In this document: positions 8,509 to 17,370 of the stretch, in pieces
Position numbering within the stretch: the stretch's first letter is position 1
Layout: each line of letters starts with the position of its first letter
Assembly: GCA_017860295.1 (NCBI GenBank)
Contig: JAFNAS010000003.1
Span: 1 to 64,000, forward strand
DNA: 64,000 nt
Reading direction: 5' to 3'
Source of the DNA: Bacteroidota bacterium
GTDB taxonomy: Bacteria; Bacteroidota; Bacteroidia; Bacteroidales; Paludibacteraceae
The notes under the pieces: generated by a model
The model's database searches: none
What the model was told of the DNA's origin: nothing
Seen by the model: only the letters and a program-made list of their open reading frames with translations
Program-made: the position numbers and the translations under genes

Positions 8509-9873
8509 TTATAGATCTATCTCTTTACTATCGACTTGTGAATGTTTCCCATAACGGTATTGGAACAATGCAACCTGTAATTTTTTTGTGTTCGATTTGA
8601 CGGGTGCAATCATCACAAAATGCATTTTAAGGGTATCCTGTTCTGTCACCGCATTCTTATCCCGGGTTTTCTGATCTTCCCAGGTGCCGGAATTAGCATA
8701 AATACAGGGAGCTCCATCGAGATTTGTATATGACTTGATCATCGGGATGTGTGTATGCCCAAAAACTACAATACGAACGTTAGAAAGCGGATTGCGAAAA
8801 TACTGAGTGCTTGCCTGATCATCAATATATTGCGTTTTCAGACTACCCACTATTGCTTTGTTGATATCCGTCATCACCATTACGTTGTTGTATTTCTCCC
8901 TCTCATTCCAGTTGGTTTGCGTAAACAATCCATTATAGAGATTCATCCGAATACTGCCGTCGACGCTGTTGTAGGGAAGAATGTCATTAATAGCATACGT
9001 TTTTGTGTAGTTGCCTATATTTGTCTTTATAATGGGGTCGCTGAAATTATCTTTTACGTAAATTACTCCTTCCATTACAGTCTTCCATAGTGTGTAATAG
9101 ATGTATTTGCTATACTGCTCGGCATCGCCCGGATTGTTGAGCACTACCACAGGCACTTTTGTCGCGGCAGCCTGTGTAGTCGGGTCGGTAAATGAATTGG
9201 CTGCTATGCGGGCGAAGAAATAACCAGGGGCCAGCGTCGCGCCCGGAGCATCGGCCTCATTTGCCATCGGAGTAAGCGCACAGAAGAAATCGTAGCGATG
9301 ACCATGCTCGATAGCAATCTGATCATAACCATCGGGGTGATAGGTTCCGATACCGTACTTGTCACTTCCATCGCGGGCCTGATTCACTCCCGGTATGGCA
9401 ATATTGACATTTTCAGGCGTGATTCCCATGTCGTGATTTCCGGGAATATAAGTGAGCTTGATTTTTTTATCCTGAATAATGCCGTTCAGTACGTCAAAAA
9501 TACTCTTATTGGCGGCTACGGTTTTTTTGATAAAAGAGGCCTGCGAGCCGCCGCTATAAGTGTCTGCGCGCGTCGGAATATACCATTCGTCAAACATATC
9601 GCCGGCAATAACCATCTCCCTGATCGTGTTCGATGAACGAACTTCGTTGAGAAACTGCTGTAGCCGCTTCAGATGTTTTATGTTTTCAGAGTACGTCAGG
9701 TCGTTTCCAAGGTGAAGATCGCTGATAACAACAATTTTATCCCGCACATTATTACTGCTTTCGCTGGTAGTGTCGAACGGGTTTGCCGTAACGGATCCTT
9801 CATTTGTTTTACTGCACGACATTACACAAAGACTCGATGCAATACATAAGAATACAAGGTAATGTTTTTTCAT
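8509..9873 (-). CDS. Calcineurin-like metallophosphoesterase lipoprotein
   Basis: A 454-residue lipoprotein: signal peptide with lipobox VMSC (Cys20), followed by a low-complexity Ser/Thr/Asn linker. All metallophosphoesterase motifs are present: VISDLHLG at about residue 50 (DxH), VIAGDMFDEW (GDxxD), YIPGNHDMG (GNHD), a HGH at about 190 and FGHTHIPM (GHTH) near 375. The fold binds two metal ions and hydrolyses phosphoester bonds; substrate unknown. It should face the periplasm or cell surface. Single-gene unit; no confident promoter upstream. Confidence 0.85.
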   Translation of the reverse strand: MKKHYLVFLCIASSLCVMSCSKTNEGSVTANPFDTTSESSNNVRDKIVVISDLHLGNDLTYSENIKHLKRLQQFLNEVRSSNTIREMVIAGDMFDEWYIPTRADTYSGGSQASFIKKTVAANKSIFDVLNGIIQDKKIKLTYIPGNHDMGITPENVNIAIPGVNQARDGSDKYGIGTYHPDGYDQIAIEHGHRYDFFCALTPMANEADAPGATLAPGYFFARIAANSFTDPTTQAAATKVPVVVLNNPGDAEQYSKYIYYTLWKTVMEGVIYVKDNFSDPIIKTNIGNYTKTYAINDILPYNSVDGSIRMNLYNGLFTQTNWNEREKYNNVMVMTDINKAIVGSLKTQYIDDQASTQYFRNPLSNVRIVVFGHTHIPMIKSYTNLDGAPCIYANSGTWEDQKTRDKNAVTEQDTLKMHFVMIAPVKSNTKKLQVALFQYRYGKHSQVDSKEIDL

Positions 9874-10506
9874 GCAATAAATATTTGGGCAATAAAGGAC
9901 TTTGCTCTACACAGGCAATTGATCGATGATTCGTTATAATTATGCTGACTCTTTGTGCCGAAAAATGCTGATAATAAGTGTTTGGGTAGTCTGTGAAAAT
10001 TTAGACTGTACAACAAGGGAGTGACAACACACTTAAAATTTAATATGCAAATGTATGAAAAAACAGACTCATGCGTGTTTCATATTTACAAACCTGTTGT
10101 ACCATATTTACAGAATTTATTTTTTACTATTGTATTATTCTGATTTTCAATTGTTATTCTTGTGCGGCAAGCGATCGTTTGTAATCGATTTTGTTTGTGC
10201 GCCGATGGCGGTATGCTATTCCAAACGGGACTTTGTCTGTTTAATTTGCTTGCATCTGTCGATTGTTTTTTGTGTTTGCCTTTTAGTTGAAACGTAATGA
10301 GTGTGAAACGACAGGAAGGTACTGATTCCTTTGCGGGTAATTTAGCAGAAGCTTAATTAAAATTTGATATTATAATTCCTTAAATTCGTATATTTGTAAA
10401 TTAGATTTTTTTGCCGGGCATCTCTTGTTATTTGGCATTTGAGGATACGTATGGCAGATGCAAAATAGTATACTCCTTCGTTGATCATATTTAATTGTTA
10501 CCTGTA
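9874..10506. other. Intergenic region with promoter for the AraC-type gene
   Basis: Divergent region between the phosphoesterase and the AraC-type regulator. TATATTTG at 10389-10396 fits the -7 consensus TAnnTTTG, with TTTG at 10363-10366 as a possible -33, giving a leader of roughly 100 nt before the regulator. A frame at 10055-10297 would encode a Cys/Phe-rich 80-residue peptide; I do not consider it a gene. Nothing else seen. Confidence 0.45.
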
Positions 10507-11646
10507 ATGCAGCATTTATATATAGCTACAGTCTTTGCCGGCGCATTGGTGTGCTTGCTGGCATCTCTGTTGCTGTTTGCCCGTTGTAAGGCGGGAGAAC
10601 GCTCCCGTATTATTCTGGCTGTTATTGTCTCCTTCTCCGTGTATAATTACATTACCCGGTTTATTGCACTGTGTAATGGCGATGTGCCTGAAATAGTAGT
10701 TTCTGCAAAATTGTTGTTGCAGGCAATTTTTATGGTCATATGTTACGTTATGTATCCGATAGAGGTTATTGCTCCCGGTTGGCTAAATCTCTGGAGGATC
10801 GTGAAACTCTATTCCGGTTGGTTGTTTTTGCTGTGTGTTTACCTTGTCTCGTTGTGGGCGGGCGTGCAGTATACATCCTATAATTCGCTTTTAGAGATGT
10901 TTGCACATGCCGATCGGTTTGAGGTTTGGTTTCGTCTCTTGCTCGCCCTGCTGGTATTCAGCCCCATCTTTGTCGTTTTATTTATGCACCGAACGACACT
11001 TTATCGTAATGCCGATCATGTCTGGATAAGGAAATATATTCTTGTTTTATTTATCAATATTCTTGCATATATTCTGGTGGTGATGTTTAACCACCCGGTA
11101 TTCAATATAGTCTATTATTATATCAGTGTCGGATGCAGTCTCTATATCGTTTATATGGAGCTTTTTGATAGATTGATAGGAAAATCGGTGGAGAAGAGTG
11201 TAGCTGAAGAGAAACAAACACAGATGGAGGTGGCTGTGGAAGAGGACGAAGAGGCTTTGTTGGAAAAATGTGCTATCGAGCAACGAAATGCCATCCTGAT
11301 TGAGCGATTGGATGCGTATATGAGAAAAAGCCGTGCCTGGCGAAATCCGGATCTCTCTCTTAATACATTAGCTTCCGAACTTTTCACCAACCGAACAACT
11401 CTTTCGCAGGCTATGCGCGAAAACGGATATGAAAATTATACGCATTATGTCGGACGGTTGCGTATTGATGATTTCCTGCAACAGATTGAATCCGGACAAT
11501 CGGATAATTTTCAGGAGGCTTTCTTTTTTGTCGGATTTCGCTCGCGGGTTACTGCTTTGCGTAACTTCCGGCAGTTTGTCGGAATGACCCCTTCGGAGTA
11601 TTTTCAAAGGAAAGAAACGGGGATGGAAGAAGATGCAGTGGAGTAA
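10507..11646 (+). CDS. Membrane-anchored AraC-type transcriptional regulator
   Basis: About 379 residues. Residues 1-220 hold six or seven hydrophobic helices; residues 280-375 form an AraC-type double helix-turn-helix (SLNTLASELFTNRTTLSQAM for the first, and the second ending with FVGMTPSEYFQ, typical of AraC proteins). An acidic linker (VEEDEEA) joins them. Such seven-TM/AraC proteins are common in Bacteroidales and presumably pass an envelope signal to DNA. I prefer ATG 10507 over the TTG at 10495, which would add four residues. The gene ends 114 bp before attL, so it is host sequence. Confidence 0.82.
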   Translation: MQHLYIATVFAGALVCLLASLLLFARCKAGERSRIILAVIVSFSVYNYITRFIALCNGDVPEIVVSAKLLLQAIFMVICYVMYPIEVIAPGWLNLWRIVKLYSGWLFLLCVYLVSLWAGVQYTSYNSLLEMFAHADRFEVWFRLLLALLVFSPIFVVLFMHRTTLYRNADHVWIRKYILVLFINILAYILVVMFNHPVFNIVYYYISVGCSLYIVYMELFDRLIGKSVEKSVAEEKQTQMEVAVEEDEEALLEKCAIEQRNAILIERLDAYMRKSRAWRNPDLSLNTLASELFTNRTTLSQAMRENGYENYTHYVGRLRIDDFLQQIESGQSDNFQEAFFFVGFRSRVTALRNFRQFVGMTPSEYFQRKETGMEEDAVE

Positions 11647-11760
11647 TGACACTCCGAAGATACGATCAATTTCTGAGCAGTTTGTGCCTTTTATTGCGGG
11701 TAAGTCATTGACTGATTCGTCTTCGGATTACACAAAACAGTAAAGCTGGGGGCTTTAGTG

Positions 11761-11805
11761 GTAGTCCCGCCGGGAATCGAACCCGGATCTAAAGTTTAGG
11801 AAACT
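11761..11805. repeat. attL: 45-bp copy of the 3' part of tRNA-Arg
   Basis: Identical over 45 bases to 57889-57933. The copy here has only the T-arm and acceptor part of the tRNA, so it is the host remnant separated from the rest of the gene by integration. Confidence 0.93.
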
Positions 11806-11867
11806 GTTTTGCGTATGTTTATAAAATACACGCATATAATCACATACTTGTACTTGTGAGTTTTATG

Positions 11868-11885
11868 GGTGAACTATTGGTGAAC
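11868..11885. promoter_or_regulatory. Arm-type integrase sites near attL
   Basis: Two direct copies of GGTGAAC start at 11868 and 11879, 11 bp apart, and the second is followed by AA. The same pair with the same 11-bp spacing lies at 57765-57782 beside the integrase gene. This is the pattern expected for arm-type binding sites of a tyrosine recombinase. Confidence 0.65.
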
Positions 11886-12029
11886 AAATGTGCGATTTAT
11901 GACTTTTGATTGGTTGCCTTAATTGTGCTTCTCTAAAGTATAATTTCTACATGGAAGGAAGTTTTTAAATCCGTTCCAAATATTCTTCAAAGGTAGTAAT
12001 GTAATTTGAATGCCGAGCTATAAAAATTA

Positions 12030-12066
12030 AAACGCCAAACGAGAATTAATCGTTTGGCGTTTATCT
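12030..12066 (-). terminator. Terminator of the metalloprotease operon
   Basis: Perfect 13-bp inverted repeat: 12030-12042 against 12050-12062 with a 7-base loop. On the minus strand it is followed by a T-rich run, 22 bp after the protease stop codon. The other strand is also T-rich, so it may act both ways. Confidence 0.85.
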
Positions 12067-12087
12067 TGTGAATTTTGAAATAACAAC

Positions 12088-14271
12088 TTATTTCAAAATG
12101 ACTTTGTGTATCTCTTCAACTCCTGCTTTAATTTTAATTTTGATTGCATACACTCCTTTGGGCATAGCGCTTACGTTCAAATTTGTTCCGCCTTGATCAA
12201 AAGATCCTTGTTGTTTGGTAGATGAGTTCTGAAGGCTACTTAATTCGTAGCTAACAGTTTGATTTTCAATTGTGGGGGCCGTATTTTTTAATTGCACAGT
12301 TAAAGTTCCTGTAATGGTATTGCTAACATTATAATAGCCAGAAGAACAAAGTATTTCAATAAACCCAGAACCTAACATAAGACCTGAACCTGCATAAATG
12401 TTACAGTAAAGATCAAATATTCCGTCCCCATTAAAGGTAATCGTGTTGGTGTTGCCATTGATAAATTGTGTGTCGCGGCTGGTGTTATTTTCATCAATAT
12501 ACCATTCATATGTATAATTAGAATTAGATGGAGAACATGTATAAGTATGAGTGGATCCGGGACTAACCATATCATCACCATTAATTGATGCAGATACGAT
12601 GTATGAAGATCCTGTAACACCTACAGCGTACCAAGCAGATATAACAGAAGATAATTGTGTGGAATTAGAACCGAAAGCATCAGCAGCCGCTTGTATTGTT
12701 GCATTATATGCATCTTGATATGTTGCTGAAGAGAAAAGATAATCTCTCTCAGCCCTATATGCAATTATTTGCGCATCATTAATGCCAATTCCGGTTACAC
12801 TGTAAGAATTCCCCTTATCGTTAGTTCCACTACCGCCTTGCGATAATAAATAGAACCATTTGTTAAGAACTCCACTGTTTGCGTGAACTCCACAATAATC
12901 ATTATCTAAGCTAGGAGAACATCCATTTTGTGAATACCAATAAGTGCCTCCGTATGTGTCAGGTTGCGCGAATTGTTTTGGATTGCTTAGTGAGCGAAGA
13001 GCTGTTTGATTTAGAGTGATATCTTCTCCGATTAACCATGTTTGTTTATTGGGCGCAGCCCAATACTCGACGCAGGCTCCCCAAATATCACTAAACCCTT
13101 CGTTTAATGCGCCGGACTCGCCTTGGTAGGCTAGGTTTGCTGTGTATTGACAAATTCCATGTCCAAATTCATGCGCGCAGACATCTAAGGCTGTGAGAGG
13201 TTTGAATAAAATACTTCCATCTCCATAGTACATAGATAAGGTTGGAGAATACCAAAACGCGTTATCATAACCAGTTCCAAGATGTACATAACTTTTAATT
13301 GTAAGTCCATTGTTGTCGATGCTATTTCTGCCAAAAACAGTATGCCAATAGCTGTAAACTTGTTCAGCTCCCCAATGTGCATCTAAGGCAGGTCGGTCAT
13401 TAGTGAAGTTCGTCCAGCTACTACTTGTCCAATTTGAATTATTATTTACAAAATCGGAGGCAATTGATGTATTTGTGGGGTATTGGTTATGGTTGAAGCT
13501 TTGTGTTTGTATATTTACGTTGTTCTGAGTTTCTCTTAACCTATATCCGCTAGAAAAACTATCTGCTGTTATGGTTTGGTCTCCTGAGTATTTGGTTGTT
13601 GCAGTTCCTTGTATATTGTTGTCTTGTATTAAGGATATTCTGTTGATGATATTACCAGTGTTTGCATCAACATAAATATCTTCAGCTAGCATAGGTTCTG
13701 ATGCTATTAAAGTAAATTTCCATGCTAAATGAAAGCTCTCTTTTGTGGGCTCTTTGCAAATAACCAAAAACGCTTTCGGATAATATTTATCTGCTTTGGT
13801 TGACCAATTATATTTTTTTGCATTCAGTGCTTTTGTCGCAAATGCAAGAGCCGTTATTGAATCAATTTGTGGAGTGGTGCTTGAAATAGTGATGTCTGCA
13901 AAATGACCATTTATGGTATAAATATACTCGTCTTTACTGTGGGTGAGATATTCGCCACCTTCAACTTTAATCCCTTTGTAGAATTGTTGATAGCGTTGAT
14001 GAGTATGACCATCTTGGTCTGCGTCTGATTTTATTAATTGTAAATTATCGTCAGATTTAGCATGCAGAGTTTTTAATAAAAATTGCTTGCCGTTGCTTAT
14101 GTGTCTATCAGATTTCTGTTTGAGCTGAAATTGTATAAAATTTATTTTGTGAGAGGAACCATTTCTTTGTATTGCAATAGTGTCTCCATTTTGAGAAAAT
14201 ACTAATGCGCAAAACAGGACACTAAACAACGTTGTTAGACAAATTCTTGTATTGTATTGTATGTGTAGCAT
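12088..14271 (-). CDS. M4 thermolysin-like metalloprotease with T9SS sorting tail
   Basis: A 727-residue secreted protease. Layout: signal peptide 1-27; FTP/PepSY-type propeptide about 45-215; M4 catalytic domain about 235-560 with HEFGH at 367-371 and the third zinc ligand Glu391 in NEGFSD, plus the HANSG motif with the catalytic His; an Ig/PKD-like segment about 565-650; and a C-terminal sorting domain ending in GVYAIKIKI...HKVILK, which matches the type IX secretion type A signal. It should be exported by Sec, moved across the outer membrane by T9SS and activated by loss of the propeptide. It lies inside the prophage, next to attL, and is AT-rich. An upstream lipoprotein gene ends 20 bp before its start, so both are probably co-transcribed. 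Confidence 0.9.
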   Translation of the reverse strand: MLHIQYNTRICLTTLFSVLFCALVFSQNGDTIAIQRNGSSHKINFIQFQLKQKSDRHISNGKQFLLKTLHAKSDDNLQLIKSDADQDGHTHQRYQQFYKGIKVEGGEYLTHSKDEYIYTINGHFADITISSTTPQIDSITALAFATKALNAKKYNWSTKADKYYPKAFLVICKEPTKESFHLAWKFTLIASEPMLAEDIYVDANTGNIINRISLIQDNNIQGTATTKYSGDQTITADSFSSGYRLRETQNNVNIQTQSFNHNQYPTNTSIASDFVNNNSNWTSSSWTNFTNDRPALDAHWGAEQVYSYWHTVFGRNSIDNNGLTIKSYVHLGTGYDNAFWYSPTLSMYYGDGSILFKPLTALDVCAHEFGHGICQYTANLAYQGESGALNEGFSDIWGACVEYWAAPNKQTWLIGEDITLNQTALRSLSNPKQFAQPDTYGGTYWYSQNGCSPSLDNDYCGVHANSGVLNKWFYLLSQGGSGTNDKGNSYSVTGIGINDAQIIAYRAERDYLFSSATYQDAYNATIQAAADAFGSNSTQLSSVISAWYAVGVTGSSYIVSASINGDDMVSPGSTHTYTCSPSNSNYTYEWYIDENNTSRDTQFINGNTNTITFNGDGIFDLYCNIYAGSGLMLGSGFIEILCSSGYYNVSNTITGTLTVQLKNTAPTIENQTVSYELSSLQNSSTKQQGSFDQGGTNLNVSAMPKGVYAIKIKIKAGVEEIHKVILK

Positions 14272-14291
14272 ATCTTTAAAATTTTAATAGA

Positions 14292-14753
14292 TTAATATCT
14301 TGTAAGCATATATCCGTAGCCATCAGCTACCGGCTCCGCAATTATTAATGTGTCATTTTTAATTTCACTTACTCTATAACTAGAAGATGCTCCAGTCTTA
14401 TAAAGGCTGTATCCCATAAGATATATTGAGCTATTAGTAAATATATCTTGAGCTTTGAACCAATTAATTGGAGATTTAATTTCGATAGTGCTATTGATAT
14501 TCTTAATGATAGAATCAATAGAACCAAATCTGAATTCCATATATGAATTTACATAGTTGTGTCTTGTCTTTCCATTTATTCCGCCAATATCGTAATGTAG
14601 AATCCACTTGCCTTTAATGTATTGCTTGATAACCGATGTGGGTTGGTTGTACAATGTAATATCTGTAAGTGTATTGTCTTTCTTGCATTGAGTTAGAAAG
14701 CAGACACATAAGAGACCAATACAAAAAAATAGGACGTTCTTTTCCATAGGCAT
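14292..14753 (-). CDS. Hypothetical lipoprotein next to the M4 protease
   Basis: A 153-residue protein with a lipoprotein signal (hydrophobic residues 7-20, lipobox LTQC). The rest is predicted mostly beta, with many Asn/Ile/Tyr residues; no family is recognised. Start may be the second Met (14747), two codons in. Its position directly upstream of the protease suggests co-expression; a protease-inhibitor-like or folding role would be a guess. Confidence 0.65.
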   Translation of the reverse strand: MPMEKNVLFFCIGLLCVCFLTQCKKDNTLTDITLYNQPTSVIKQYIKGKWILHYDIGGINGKTRHNYVNSYMEFRFGSIDSIIKNINSTIEIKSPINWFKAQDIFTNSSIYLMGYSLYKTGASSSYRVSEIKNDTLIIAEPVADGYGYMLTRY

Positions 14754-15064
14754 GTTATTTTATAGAGTTAAATTTCACAACAATCTCAATCGAATGCATT
14801 TTGTTCGACGTTATGCGTAAATTTCTCTGTGGATTTTGGCTTAGGAAGGGTCGCGTTGAATAGCATTTCAATGCAAGGGTAAAAGTATACTAAATATTTG
14901 GCATTAAAAATATATGTAAGAAAAAAAATGTATTTTATTTTATGTCGGATGATATTCGCATTTTTAGTAATCACATGAAATCCTTTATTTATCGATGTTT
15001 CGTTTTGATTTGAAGGTGTGAAATATTATCAAATAAAAACTAATTAAGCCCATAAAAGACTGCT

Positions 15065-15106
15065 GTTTTAAAAAAAAAGCCTACACTTTATGATTAAAAT
15101 GTAGGC
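15065..15106 (-). terminator. Terminator downstream of the ABC-3C operon
   Basis: 7-bp stem, 15079-15085 paired with 15100-15106, followed on the minus strand by a run of nine T. It is 284 bp downstream of the ABC ATPase stop codon. Confidence 0.65.
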
Positions 15107-15159
15107 GTTGGGCATTGAAAGTGAAGAATGGAATTCTTAATTTCGCTTATTTTTCTACC

Positions 15160-15249
15160 TCAATATTTTTCCTCTGTTAGTTCTAAATCGTGTGTCCCGT
15201 CTGGGTTGTAAGTTAAGATCGCTTTCTTGCGGCAAATAATTATAATTGT
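15160..15249 (-). pseudogene. Short coding remnant, unidentified
   Basis: On the minus strand a frame reads ...KKAILTYNPDGTHDLELTEEKY and stops at 15160. The wording is protein-like, but there is no ATG and a stop codon lies just upstream, so this looks like the surviving end of a deleted gene. Confidence 0.3.
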
Positions 15250-15389
15250 ATGATGTCGCTAAAGGTTCTTGATTACATTGATGAGGAGATGAAACAAGAG
15301 GCTATCAATTTGTTGGATTAGTAATATTATAAATGCTTCTTTAAAGGCAGTAAGATAAAAATCTTTTATTGAAACTTCAAGGATTTATC

Positions 15390-17126
15390 TTACTCTTTTG
15401 TATAATTCAAATCTATTTGAATGCCTAATAATTTATTTTCATCAGAAATGTCGTTTAATTCAAGAACCTCACTGTCGATTATTAGTTCCTTATATTCTTG
15501 ATGATTTAGTTCATTTCGCATTAAGTCTAAAGTAGACTGATTTACTGATAAAATATATTGGAAATTATTATCTTGACATTCTTTGTACGCAATTTTTAAC
15601 ATTTTGGCGACTTGACGTGGATCATTTTCTGAAATCAGTCTGCTGTCATGAAAAATAAATTTTACATTATGGTTATATTGAGCCTTAAGTAATGTCCAAT
15701 CAAAACAAAAAGTTCGTGCCTCGTTTACACCATCTCCTGTATCGTCTTCAATCTTAGCCTTTATGTCAAATCGAGTCGTATTTATACCTTCATTGTTGTT
15801 AATTGTTATACCGGACGATTTTCCTTCATAAAGTTGTTCTGAAAAAGATTGGAACATCAAGATGTTCTTCTTAATAAGCGGTTCTATATCACTCAAGTAT
15901 TTAACTGTTGCAATATTTTCATTTGCAAATTCCTTTTTAACCTCTTCTTGTCTGGTTTTATATTCTTTGACTAATCCTTTGTATTGTTGTAATTTCAATA
16001 GTTTCAATTTATATTCAGCAAGGAGATTTGTTAATTGGGTATAATCTCCCAACGCTCCATGTGAATTAAGATATTGAAGTTTTGCATCTTCTTGTTGCCC
16101 TAAACTGGTTATTTGAATCTCTACTTCTTCCAGTTTCTTTTCAAATGATTGTTTTTCATTAAGAAGGCTAATGGTTCTGTTATCTAATATTTTAGTGTTA
16201 AATGATTCAACTTCTTCAAGCCTTTTTATAACCATATCACTCAACTGAATTTGAGCTTCTGCATAGAAACTTGCGATTTGTTGTTGTGTTATATCAGGCT
16301 TTACTTTTAGACTTTTTTCCAAGCTTTCAATTGCAGAACGAATTTTGGTCGCTTTATTCCGTAATATCCTTAAAGAATTAGAAATGCGATCAGCTTCATT
16401 TTTTATTGAGTTATAATCATCTGCAATAACAAAATTGTTTATGTTTGTTTGAAGCTTATTAATTTTTTGTTCTAATCCAACAATATTTATCTCTACATTT
16501 TCAGCGGCTTCATCTTTCATGAAGAAAGACCGCATGATAGGATCTTTCTGAATTTTAGTTCCTAAATCTTTGATTGAATCAAATTCTTCTTTTAGACTAT
16601 TTTTCTTGATAATTCTGTTAATATCAAGGCCTAAAAGAAAGGAATTGTTCAATAATTTAGGATATGGTTTTTCTTCTTTTATGAAGTCTGAATATGATTC
16701 ATAGCTGCTTCTTTTGGGACGTATAAAGCGGGATATAAGTGTCCTAAAAGTCAAATAAGGGATCGATTCTACAATGCCAAAAATTTTTTCAGCTAATTTT
16801 ATTCTGAAATCGCCTAATGACATTTCTTCGTCATTTAAGTAGATTACTTCTTGTTTCTCTGTTGCCCTTTTAGATGTATATAGTATCCCATTTATTTCAA
16901 AGTCTAAATAAAATTCCCAATCCAAAAGCTGTTCTTCAAAAGCTGGTATTTTATTGCTGGCAAGGCAAAAATGGACTAATGCAATAGATAAAGATTTACC
17001 AACACTATTATATGTGTTTCTATCGTTTTCTGTCCTCTTCTTTGCAATAATCAGAGAAATCCCTTTTTCATTAAAAGGGATAGGATGAAAACTATCTTTG
17101 TTCGCTCTTAATTTAATCAGCTTCAT
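15390..17126 (-). CDS. ABC-3C system ATPase (DUF2326-type, SMC/Rad50-like)
   Basis: A 578-residue SMC-like ATPase. The N-terminus carries the Walker A variant NSVGKS at 40-45; a long coiled coil runs from about 200 to 420 with repeated Lys/Glu/Leu heptads; the C-terminus has the degenerate Walker B FIFHDSRL near residue 494 (Asp494) and an ILSVNQST segment, as in DUF2326 proteins. Such ATPases form the conserved core of ABC-three-component (ABC-3C) conflict systems described by Aravind and colleagues, thought to sense invading nucleic acid or its processing. It overlaps the middle-component gene by 14 bp. Third gene of the operon. Defence function is inferred from the family. Confidence 0.82.
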   Translation of the reverse strand: MKLIKLRANKDSFHPIPFNEKGISLIIAKKRTENDRNTYNSVGKSLSIALVHFCLASNKIPAFEEQLLDWEFYLDFEINGILYTSKRATEKQEVIYLNDEEMSLGDFRIKLAEKIFGIVESIPYLTFRTLISRFIRPKRSSYESYSDFIKEEKPYPKLLNNSFLLGLDINRIIKKNSLKEEFDSIKDLGTKIQKDPIMRSFFMKDEAAENVEINIVGLEQKINKLQTNINNFVIADDYNSIKNEADRISNSLRILRNKATKIRSAIESLEKSLKVKPDITQQQIASFYAEAQIQLSDMVIKRLEEVESFNTKILDNRTISLLNEKQSFEKKLEEVEIQITSLGQQEDAKLQYLNSHGALGDYTQLTNLLAEYKLKLLKLQQYKGLVKEYKTRQEEVKKEFANENIATVKYLSDIEPLIKKNILMFQSFSEQLYEGKSSGITINNNEGINTTRFDIKAKIEDDTGDGVNEARTFCFDWTLLKAQYNHNVKFIFHDSRLISENDPRQVAKMLKIAYKECQDNNFQYILSVNQSTLDLMRNELNHQEYKELIIDSEVLELNDISDENKLLGIQIDLNYTKE

Positions 17127-17370
17127 TTCTGTATATTTCTCCCTCTGAATTAATATTTATTGCTCCAATTATAAATAATAAATCAACTGCTAATACAACA
17201 TTGTCAAAACTATGATATGCTGGGAATAATTCTCTGTTGTTGTTTATCTTTGAATATTCTTGCCACACATATTCCAGAGAACAAGGTCGATTTGTTATCA
17301 TTTGTAAGACAGCCCCACCTAAACCTAATAAAGATTCAGATAAACTAATATGTTTGGATGGTAAAATCAT
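17113..17370 (-). CDS. ABC-3C middle component (MC6-like)
   Basis: An 85-residue protein beginning LPSKHISLSESLLGLGG, the hallmark start of ABC-3C middle components, followed by a helical segment with SLEYVWQEY and a winged-helix-like end (VVLAVDLLFIIGAI). The middle component is thought to bridge the ATPase and the effector. It overlaps the effector gene by 4 bp and the ATPase gene by 14 bp, which indicates translational coupling and fixed stoichiometry. Confidence 0.78.
   Translation of the reverse strand: MILPSKHISLSESLLGLGGAVLQMITNRPCSLEYVWQEYSKINNNRELFPAYHSFDNVVLAVDLLFIIGAININSEGEIYRNEAD

Larger units (their letters stand above)
14754..15389. other. Intergenic AT-rich region between protease and ABC-3C cargo
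   Basis: Contains a terminator (15065-15106) and a short minus-strand coding remnant (15160-15249). A 23-codon plus-strand frame at 15250-15321 (ending EMKQEAINLLD) is too short to call. The frame at 14786-14974 on the minus strand has no protein-like features. It reads as a junction between separately acquired pieces. Confidence 0.4.

Noticed and set aside
10055-10297. 80-codon plus-strand frame before the AraC-type gene
   Set aside because: Cys/Phe/Leu-rich without domain, and no promoter or neighbour support; probably chance.
14786-14974. 62-codon minus-strand frame in the AT-rich gap
   Set aside because: Composition reflects AT-rich DNA; no coding signs.
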